A stretch of DNA of 7,386 nucleotides, taken from NCBI GenBank assembly GCA_031283915.1, contig JAITAY010000089.1, positions 1 through 7,386 of the forward strand, written 5' to 3'. The notes under the pieces were generated by a model. The model was not told the DNA's origin, searched no databases, and was given only the letters and a program-made list of their open reading frames with translations. The stretch is from Tannerella sp. (GTDB taxonomy: Bacteria; Bacteroidota; Bacteroidia; Bacteroidales; Tannerellaceae). Shown piece by piece: positions 1-4,292 of this stretch (positions within the stretch are counted from its first letter, which is position 1; every line of letters starts with the position of its first letter). The translations under genes were made by a program, and so were the position numbers.

Positions 1-132
1 AAAGGCGAACAGAAAAAGCTAAGAGAAATAGTTGTCACCGGCCATAAAAACGGCCTTACCACAGAGCAATTACAAACATACTTCAATCTCGACAGAGAAC
101 AAATCGAAGACATCCTCAATATAAACAATTAA
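1..132 (+). CDS. C-terminal fragment of an unidentified protein, possibly Rpn/PD-(D/E)XK transposase-like
   Basis: The frame is open from the left window edge and ends at TAA 130-132, giving 43 residues. The tail is charged and helical. It starts with a KGEQKKLREI-type basic/acidic stretch and ends in a helix-turn-helix-like piece (NGLTTEQLQTYFNLDREQIEDI). Rpn/PD-(D/E)XK 'transposase-like' nucleases of Bacteroidales often end with a similar pattern: a Gly, a 'pause' motif, then a leucine-rich helix that closes the protein. That resemblance is only from memory of the family. The catalytic part lies outside the window, so the function is unproven. It is convergent with the minus-strand genes to its right and about 100 bases from the end of the barrel fragment. 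It could equally be the tail of any small DNA-binding or hypothetical protein. Confidence 0.5.
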   Translation, partial: KGEQKKLREIVVTGHKNGLTTEQLQTYFNLDREQIEDILNINN

Positions 133-152
133 CCGTCTCAACAAAGTAAAGA

Positions 153-182
153 ACCGCCGGCAGCATTACACTTGCCGGCGGT
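153..182 (-). terminator. Intrinsic terminator-like hairpin between convergent units
   Basis: A perfect 10-bp stem, ACCGCCGGCA (153-162) with TGCCGGCGGT (173-182), closes a 10-nt loop. Read on the minus strand, the hairpin is followed by a T-rich run (TTCTTTACTTTG, about 152 down to 141), as in a Rho-independent terminator for the barrel-fragment unit. On the plus strand there is no T tract, although the hairpin sits 20 bases after the stop at 130-132 and might serve that gene weakly. Confidence 0.6.
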
Positions 183-231
183 CAGGATACGGGGAAATCC
201 GGTGAATATCCGGCCGGATCAACCCATCACT

Positions 232-612
232 TCAAAACGGGATAAACACCTGCAACTGCCAGGCTCTCACTTTCCCACTGTAAAAATAGACCGGCGTCAA
301 CACGTCGCGCAGGCCGTATTTGTAGCCGAATGCCACATCCATATATTTGAAGTCGTAACCCACTTGGGCCGTCAGCGGCACATCGAAACCGGAAAATTTC
401 TTATGCCTGTCAATACCTTTTTCCTCTCTGTTGTAGCCCCTTATCCTGGTGCCGGAAGCCGTATAAAACATCGGCTCCGCCCCGAGGCCGACATACCAGC
501 CGTCATAAAAATTGTAATTGAAAGTCGGATGGAAAGAGAACTGAAAATAAACGTGAGTGATTTGTGATGACATACTGCCGTAGACCCGGCTTTCTTCGGC
601 ATAAGCCCCATC
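232..612 (-). pseudogene. Truncated outer-membrane beta-barrel protein (C-terminal part only)
   Basis: The last 113 codons (in-frame ATG at 573, TGA at 232-234) read as transmembrane beta-strands. Aromatic/hydrophobic residues alternate (VYFQFSFHP, YNFYDGWYVGLGAEP, VGYDFKYMDVAFGYKYGL) and the protein ends WQLQVFIPF with a terminal Phe, the usual end signal of outer-membrane barrels. Bacteroidota PorT-like/OMP_b-brl proteins commonly finish with a similar 'GYKYGL...SGK.R..QL..F.PF' segment. The frame stays open upstream to about 921, but from about 613 it runs through palindromes and dispersed repeats. The encoded residues there look nothing like a barrel, and no signal peptide is present. I infer that the 5' part was lost and replaced by repeat DNA. 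The alternative is a short, intact but unexported product, which seems unlikely. Confidence 0.6.
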
Positions 613-613
613 C

Positions 614-647
614 GTTACTGCTGCCGGGAAATAGTCCGGGCAGTAAC
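614..647. repeat. Imperfect inverted repeat at the truncation border of the barrel fragment
   Basis: GTTACTGC (614-621) pairs with GCAGTAAC (640-647). After a 2-nt bulge, CCGG (624-627) pairs with CCGG (636-639) around an 8-nt loop. It lies exactly where the barrel-like coding signal fades, so it may be part of the repeat DNA that replaced the 5' end of the gene. No T tract follows on either side. Confidence 0.5.
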
Positions 648-667
648 TGCTTTCAATGGCTCTCATT

Positions 668-826
668 CCTTCCCCGCAGGGGAATCCTGTCAATAGAAAA
701 ACGGGTATCCCTTTTCCCTGTTCCCCGTCAGGGGATTCATAAACAGAGGTGAATGCCCTGACGGGCCATCCGGCAGGGTGACAACCTGTGTTTTCTATGG
801 ATATGTTTGCCCTGACGGGCAATGCA
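668..826. repeat. Cluster of short CCC-loop-GGG palindromic elements
   Basis: Four small hairpins lie close together. TTCCCC/GGGGAA has a GCA loop (670-684). A CCCC-GTCA-GGGG hairpin sits inside 713-744. GCCC/GGGC has a TGAC loop within 751-770. TTGCCC/GGGCAA has a TGAC loop (807-822). Several copies share flanks: (T)GAAT or TATG before the stem and AATGC or AAC after it. The same pattern recurs in the gap between the sulfatases. All reading frames here are likely spurious; there is no gene from about 613 to 941. Confidence 0.6.
713..744 (-). repeat. 32-bp dispersed repeat, copy 1
   Basis: Read on the minus strand, this matches the plus strand of 3636-3667 at 30 of 32 bases. The only differences are CC versus TT just after GTTTATGAAT. 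It contains the CCTGACGG hairpin core and ends AACAGGGAAA. Weaker similarity continues for about 50 bases beyond the AGGGAAA end. The two copies are in inverted orientation and flank sulfatase A. Confidence 0.7.
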
Positions 827-878
827 CTAAACCATACCGCGTGCAGTATATTTTCGGCATCATTTTCCGTTTTATCTG

Positions 879-930
879 TTTCAACGGTGTGCGCACACAC
901 GCGGGTGGTGTATGCGCACATGCCGTGAAA
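879..930 (-). repeat. Long imperfect inverted repeat just after the sulfatase A stop
   Basis: On the plus strand TTTC (879-882) and ACGGTGTGCGCA (884-895) pair with TGCGCACA (913-920), CCGT (923-926) and GAAA (927-930). That is 16 pairs with a 1-nt and a 2-nt bulge and a 17-nt loop. It starts 11 bases past the sulfatase A stop codon, so it should fold in the 3' end of that mRNA. No T tract follows on the minus strand, so it is not a classical intrinsic terminator. The left arm also contains the perfect 12-bp palindrome GTGTGCGCACAC (887-898), which could be a protein-binding site. Confidence 0.55.
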
Positions 931-941
931 CAGCTACGCAG

Positions 942-3233
942 TTACAGGATATCCACCACTACTTTTTTCAGATTTCCCGTAAAGATATACGGCGACTTGT
1001 AGGCCGTCGACACCGGCGTACCGAAATTGCGTCCGGCCTGCGAGAGGTTGCCGCCGGCGTTGGCAATCCGTCCCAGTTCTTTCGAGCCGACGTTTTCGCC
1101 GTTGAGGAAGAGCGTGACGGTTTTACTTTCGCCCTTCTCGCCACTGTAATCGATCTTTGCCTTGATAATGACATCGCCGGCAGGCAGCGTTTTACTCGAT
1201 GTCAACTCGAACAGCTTTCCGTCCGCATTATATGCGAAGACCGGTTTCCGGTTCCTGACATAGAGACTGACCCCTGCCGCCGCATTTCCGGACGAAAACA
1301 AAACACCTTCGGCGCCGGCTTTGGGTATTTCGGCATGGGCGGTGACGGCATACGACCCCAGCGAAAAGCGGAACCCGGGCAGTTCGGCATAGGGACGCCC
1401 TTCGGTATAGAGGACTACCTGTTTCCGGTTGTCAAGGATGCTTCGGTTTTGCGTGACCCACGTATCTTTCAGCGGATAGACGTTATATTTCCAGGCTTCG
1501 GCCTCGAACACGTCCGCCAGTTCCTTCAATTTTTCGGGATGCTGGCCGGCCAGGTCATGAAGCTCGTTGAAATCTTCGGCCACGTGATAGAGGTGCCACT
1601 TCTTTTCCCCGTCCGGCAAACGGTTGTAACGGTCTGTATGACTTGGCAGGGCGGCTTTCCATCCGTCCTTGTAGATGGCGTAGGAACCGACCATTTCGTG
1701 ATACTGAACGGTGTGACGTTCGGGCAGGTTTTTGTTCTCCGGCGCAACGGCATAGGCCAGACTGACGCCTTCGACCGGTTCCTGCGGATAACCGTTGATA
1801 ATGTTCGGGACGCTGGCGCCGACAAGATCGAGGGTGGTAGGCAGGATGTCGCTTACATACGTGTACTGGTGCCGGATACCTCCTTTGTCCCTGATCTTTT
1901 TCGGGTAGAAAAGAATCAGCGGGTCATGCGTTCCGCCTTCCCACGTGGCATAACCCTTGTAATAGCGGAACGGCGTATTGGTGGCTGCCGCCCATCCGTC
2001 GGGATAATTCGGGCGCGAATATTCACTACCCATCAGGTCGAGGTTTTTGACGGCTTTGGCGACGATTTGTTCGCCGGTTGCATCCCGTTCATTCGCCAGG
2101 AACGTACCCAGCGCTTTGCCGGAGCCTTCGGCGCCGTTGTCGCCGATCAAAACAACAATCAGCGTATTGTCCAACTGTCCGAGTTCTTCGATGAAACGGA
2201 CGACTCGCCCAATCTCGTGATCGGTCTGGGAAATAAACCCGGCATAAGTTTCGATGTGGCGCGTGAACAGTTTCTTTTCGTCCGGCGACAAATCCGTCCA
2301 GGCTTTCAGTCCGGCATTTCCTGGCGGCAGTTGAGTGCCCTCGGGAACGACGCCCAGCCGGATTTGATTCTTCAGCACCTCTTCCCTGTACCGGTCCCAT
2401 CCGGCATCGAACACGCCCCGGTATTTGTCAATCCATTCGGGGGCTACCTGGTGAGGCGCATGGCCGGCGCCGGTCGAGAAATAGAGAAAGAAGGGTTTGC
2501 CGGGTGCGGCCGTTTTCTGGTCGGCGATGTAGCGGATGGCTTCATTGGCGAAAAGCTCGTTGACATGCCGTCCCTGCGGGTCTTCGGGTTCGCGCTGCGT
2601 ATCGCGGTAGAGCGTTGTATGCCACTGATCGTCGGCTCCCGAATCGGGCGCATAACCAAAATAATGGTCGAAACCGCGTCCGGTCGGCCAGCGGTTGAAG
2701 GGGCCGGCTTGCGTAGCGTCGGCCGAATGGGTCAGGTGGTATTTGCCGATGGCAAACGTGCTGTATCCGTTTTCGCGGAGAATCTCGGCCACGGTAGCCT
2801 TCTCGAAAGGCAGGTATCCGTCGTAGCCCGGGACGCCGTAGGACGAATTGGCAAAGAACCCGAAATGCACGGAGTGCTGGTTGCGTCCGGTCAGCAATGC
2901 CGCACGGGTAGGCGCCGAAAAGGCACACGTGTGGTAGTTGGTGAACCGCAATCCCTGATTAGCCAGACGGTCGATGTTGGGCGTTTCAATCAGTCCGCCG
3001 AAAGCGGAGGTGGCGCCGTAGCCGATGTCGTCAATATGTATCCAGACCACATTAGGCGCGTCGTCGGGCGCCTGTGGTTGTGTCCGGGGAATCGACTCCT
3101 GTGTGTCGGACAGAGTCTTTCCGATTTTTCCCTGAAAAACAGGGGTGGGACTGTATTGCGCCGCAGCGCTTCCGCCAAACAGAATGGCAGACGACAACAG
3201 CCCGAAATGCCGATAGTTTACTAAATGTTTCAT
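942..3233 (-). CDS. Secreted Ser-type sulfatase (sulfatase A), long AtsA/arylsulfatase-like
   Basis: 763 residues; hydrolyses sulfate esters, probably on a sulfated glycan. Residues 1-25 form a signal peptide (basic start, LLSSAILFGG core, SAAA|Q cleavage) with no lipobox Cys, so the product is exported. The sulfatase domain (about 60-480) shows metal ligands D68/D69 (IDDIGYG) and D365/N366 (GDNGAEG). It also has the activation motif S106-A-P-T-R110 followed by AALLTGRN, K164/H166 (GKYHLTH) and H258/H261 (GAGHAPH). In relatives I know, the position of S106 is usually Cys (CSPTR), so this is a Ser-type enzyme needing an anSME to form formylglycine. Residues about 605-763 look like the jelly-roll C-terminal domain typical of the 760-780-residue members. 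SulfAtlas S1_4 is my best subfamily guess. It is a paralogue of the gene at 4293-6578 but separated from it by 1.06 kb, so it probably needs its own promoter. The ATG at 3233 is fixed by the signal peptide and an SD-like site. Confidence 0.93.
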   Translation of the reverse strand: MKHLVNYRHFGLLSSAILFGGSAAAQYSPTPVFQGKIGKTLSDTQESIPRTQPQAPDDAPNVVWIHIDDIGYGATSAFGGLIETPNIDRLANQGLRFTNYHTCAFSAPTRAALLTGRNQHSVHFGFFANSSYGVPGYDGYLPFEKATVAEILRENGYSTFAIGKYHLTHSADATQAGPFNRWPTGRGFDHYFGYAPDSGADDQWHTTLYRDTQREPEDPQGRHVNELFANEAIRYIADQKTAAPGKPFFLYFSTGAGHAPHQVAPEWIDKYRGVFDAGWDRYREEVLKNQIRLGVVPEGTQLPPGNAGLKAWTDLSPDEKKLFTRHIETYAGFISQTDHEIGRVVRFIEELGQLDNTLIVVLIGDNGAEGSGKALGTFLANERDATGEQIVAKAVKNLDLMGSEYSRPNYPDGWAAATNTPFRYYKGYATWEGGTHDPLILFYPKKIRDKGGIRHQYTYVSDILPTTLDLVGASVPNIINGYPQEPVEGVSLAYAVAPENKNLPERHTVQYHEMVGSYAIYKDGWKAALPSHTDRYNRLPDGEKKWHLYHVAEDFNELHDLAGQHPEKLKELADVFEAEAWKYNVYPLKDTWVTQNRSILDNRKQVVLYTEGRPYAELPGFRFSLGSYAVTAHAEIPKAGAEGVLFSSGNAAAGVSLYVRNRKPVFAYNADGKLFELTSSKTLPAGDVIIKAKIDYSGEKGESKTVTLFLNGENVGSKELGRIANAGGNLSQAGRNFGTPVSTAYKSPYIFTGNLKKVVVDIL

Positions 3234-3240
3234 CTTGTTA

Positions 3241-3248
3241 TCCTTTTT
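3241..3248 (-). promoter_or_regulatory. Shine-Dalgarno-like site of sulfatase A
   Basis: On the minus strand AAAAAGGA lies 7 bases before the ATG at 3233. Bacteroidota often lack SD sites, and sulfatase B has none (its leader reads ATGACAA just before ATG). The site supports the chosen start of sulfatase A. Confidence 0.4.
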
Positions 3249-3284
3249 GTTTATAATGAATTTACTATTTCTTTATTGCGCACA

Positions 3285-3317
3285 GTATCATTTTCCGCAT
3301 TGCCTGTCGGGACATTC
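3285..3317 (-). repeat. Dispersed GAAT-CCC-GGG-AATGC element, copy near sulfatase A start
   Basis: Aligned with 3423-3455, 23 of 33 bases match without gaps. On the minus strand the core reads GAATGTCCCGACAGGC followed by AATGC, the same framework as the elements at 751-770 and 802-825. It begins 51 bases upstream of the sulfatase A start codon and so may lie in its 5' leader. Confidence 0.5.
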
Positions 3318-3330
3318 GTCGGTGATGGGT

Positions 3331-3360
3331 GGTTAATGACCGGTAGCACCCGGTCAAACC
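3331..3360. repeat. Bulged hairpin upstream of sulfatase A
   Basis: GGTT (3331-3334) and TGACCGG (3337-3343) pair with CCGGTCA (3350-3356) and AACC (3357-3360). That is 11 pairs with a 2-nt AA bulge and a 6-nt loop. It lies about 100 bases before the sulfatase A start codon, so it could fold in a 5' untranslated leader or simply be another repeat element. There is no T tract. Confidence 0.45.
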
Positions 3361-3417
3361 GTGACTGCTGTTTCTTTTCCTCCCGACATCGCTTGCCCCT
3401 GCTGTCTGCTCTACGAC

Positions 3418-3431
3418 GAACGATATCGTTC
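3418..3431. repeat. Perfect 14-bp palindrome
   Basis: GAACGATATCGTTC is fully self-complementary. It partly overlaps the dispersed element at 3423-3458. The equivalent place in the sister element (near 3285) is not a perfect palindrome, so the symmetry may be chance. An operator is possible but unsupported. Confidence 0.4.
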
Positions 3432-3458
3432 CGGGCATTGCCCGCCGGGGTATTCATA
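3423..3458 (-). repeat. Dispersed TATGAAT-CCC-GGG-AATGC element, second copy in gap
   Basis: On the minus strand it reads TATGAATACCCC, then GGCGGGC and AATGC, matching the general pattern of copies at 751-770, 802-825 and 3297-3317. In one minus-strand frame this copy encodes NTPAGNARNDIV and the 3297-3317 copy VPTGNAENDTV. This explains the spurious repeat-rich small frame seen there. Confidence 0.5.
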
Positions 3459-3525
3459 TCCTTAGCAAAAATCATCAGCCCAAGCGCCTTATCGCCCTCC
3501 TGTCTTCCCGCCTGCTTTCCCGCCA

Positions 3526-3600
3526 GTTAAAACCGACGGCCATGCAGGGGGAATCGGGCTAAAGCCCTGCGGAGGCTCTGTTGCACTGTATTTCCTGACC
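3526..3600 (+). repeat. About 77-bp direct repeat, left copy
   Basis: This is a direct repeat of 4054-4130. The first 19 bases (GTTAAAACC...GGCCATG) differ at one base. A 6- versus 8-base spacer follows, then 29 identical bases (3551-3579 and 4081-4109) containing GGGC-TAAA-GCCC, then a more diverged tail ending CC. A heptamer run follows in both copies, so the repeated unit is composite. The two copies bracket the tandem array. Confidence 0.8.
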
Positions 3601-3602
3601 AT

Positions 3603-3630
3603 TAACCACGAATCACGAACCGCTAACCAT
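3603..3630 (+). repeat. Heptamer run after the left direct repeat
   Basis: Four 7-base units read TAACCAC, GAATCAC, GAACCGC and TAACCAT. They begin 2 bases after the 77-bp repeat, in the same relative place as the run at 4147-4181 after the right copy. Confidence 0.5.
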
Positions 3631-3635
3631 CTTCC

Positions 3636-3667
3636 GTTTATGAATTTCCTGACGGGGAACAGGGAAA
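3636..3667 (+). repeat. 32-bp dispersed repeat, copy 2
   Basis: It matches the minus strand of 713-744 at 30 of 32 bases, in inverted orientation. It contains the CCTGACGGGG core and leads directly toward the tandem array. Similarity beyond the 32 bases is weak but visible (a GGGA..ACCG..TTTCT pattern and a TGCGGGG block). Confidence 0.7.
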
Positions 3668-3737
3668 GCGGGACAACCGCTTTCTCTGTGGATGTAATTT
3701 CTCCATGCGGGGCATCCATTTCAACAGTCCGTAGCAG

Positions 3738-3950
3738 CCTTGCCCCGCAGGGGGCAACCGTTCCGACAGTCCTGAATAGCCTTGCCCCGCATTGGGGCAA
3801 CCGTTCCGAAGCCTTGTACCTGCCTTGCCCCGCATTGGGGCAACCGTTTCGACAGTCCGGAACAGACTGCCCCGCATGGGGGCAACCGTTTCTACAGTTC
3901 GGAGTAGACTTGCCCCGCATGGGGGCAACTGTTCCGACAGTCCTTAACAG
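3738..3950 (+). repeat. Tandem array of five 42/43-bp units, each with a GCCCC/GGGGC hairpin
   Basis: The units start at 3738, 3780, 3823, 3866 and 3908, with lengths 42, 43, 43, 42 and 43. Degenerate half-units lie on both sides (about 3701-3737 and 3951-3968). Each begins (C/A)CTTGCCCC or a close variant, has a short GCA(T/G)-type loop, then GGGGCAACYGTT and usually CGACAGTCC. The TTGCCCC/GGGGCAA stem is kept in nearly all copies. Alternation between 42 and 43 bases breaks every reading frame, which argues against a coding array. It is not CRISPR: there are no unique spacers and no cas genes. Confidence 0.85.
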
Positions 3951-4053
3951 CCTTGCCCCTGACGGGAAATATATACTTCATCCCGTTACGGAGCTACCGA
4001 CCGCTATGCTGCTATCCCCTCATCACGAATCATTTCATTCATTTCGCCCGTCG

Positions 4054-4130
4054 GTTAAAACCGGCGGCCATGTGGGAGGGGAATCGGGCTAAAGCCCTGC
4101 GGAGGCTCTCCTGCACTTTCTTTCCTGTCC
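4054..4130 (+). repeat. About 77-bp direct repeat, right copy
   Basis: Partner of 3526-3600; see that entry for the alignment. Its position between the tandem array and the sulfatase B 3' end makes the two copies a bracket around about 450 bases of array DNA. Confidence 0.8.
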
Positions 4131-4146
4131 CCAACCAACTGTTCCC

Positions 4147-4181
4147 TAATCATTAATCATTAACCTTTAACCCTTAACAGC
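4147..4181 (+). repeat. Heptamer run after the right direct repeat
   Basis: Five 7-base units read TAATCAT, TAATCAT, TAACCTT, TAACCCT and TAACAGC. It is AT-rich against GC-rich flanks. It follows the right 77-bp copy by 16 bases and parallels the run at 3603-3630. Confidence 0.6.
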
Positions 4182-4202
4182 GTGATGTTATTTGCCTGTT
4201 TG

Positions 4203-4235
4203 ATGTGTGCGCACGCACGATGGCGGCGCACACAT
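4203..4235 (-). repeat. Perfect 10-bp inverted repeat downstream of sulfatase B
   Basis: ATGTGTGCGC (4203-4212) pairs with GCGCACACAT (4226-4235) across a 13-nt loop, 57 bases past the sulfatase B stop. It shares the TGTGCGC core with the hairpin after sulfatase A (879-930). No T tract follows on the minus strand. It may be a 3'-UTR structure, an mRNA-end stabiliser or a two-half-site operator. Confidence 0.6.
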
Positions 4236-4292
4236 ACGACAAACAATTCAAATCAACAATTATTCATGTACAAAGAGCTTTTCAGTTACTGA

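Larger units (their letters stand above)
3234..4292. other. Gene-free 1.06-kb gap between the two sulfatases, filled with repeats
   Basis: I find no credible gene here. Open frames exist on both strands but run through palindromes, direct repeats and a tandem array whose 42/43-bp unit changes reading frame, and they lack family resemblance. From right to left in the direction of sulfatase transcription, the gap holds a TGTGCGC hairpin, a heptamer run, a 77-bp direct repeat, the tandem array, the 32-bp dispersed repeat, a second heptamer run, the second 77-bp copy, two dispersed palindromic elements and a bulged hairpin. I could not find a convincing Bacteroidota -7 TAnnTTTG promoter box upstream of sulfatase A. 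Confidence 0.7.

Noticed and set aside
574..921. N-terminal extension of the barrel fragment to an ATG at 921
   Set aside because: The extra residues come from palindromic repeats and from the hairpin after sulfatase A. There is no signal peptide and the composition is unlike a barrel.
2916..2918. Loss of activity because the activation Cys is replaced by Ser
   Set aside because: Ser-type sulfatases are an established active class matured by anSME enzymes, and all other catalytic and metal residues are present in both genes.
912..3224. A 770-codon open frame on the plus strand opposite sulfatase A, and a 618-codon one (4683-6539) opposite sulfatase B
   Set aside because: Both are antisense shadows of clear sulfatase genes with full catalytic motifs. 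The antisense products show no signal peptide, domain or family pattern. GC-rich codon use in the real genes explains the lack of stops.
3738..3950. CRISPR array
   Set aside because: Units are contiguous with no unique spacers, lengths are 42/43, each unit holds its own palindrome and no cas gene is near.
3489..4092. Small proteins of 96-150 residues on either strand across the tandem array, and a 74-residue one at 3251-3475
   Set aside because: The repeats change frame between units and the frames consist almost only of repeat DNA. They show no credible start context or domain.
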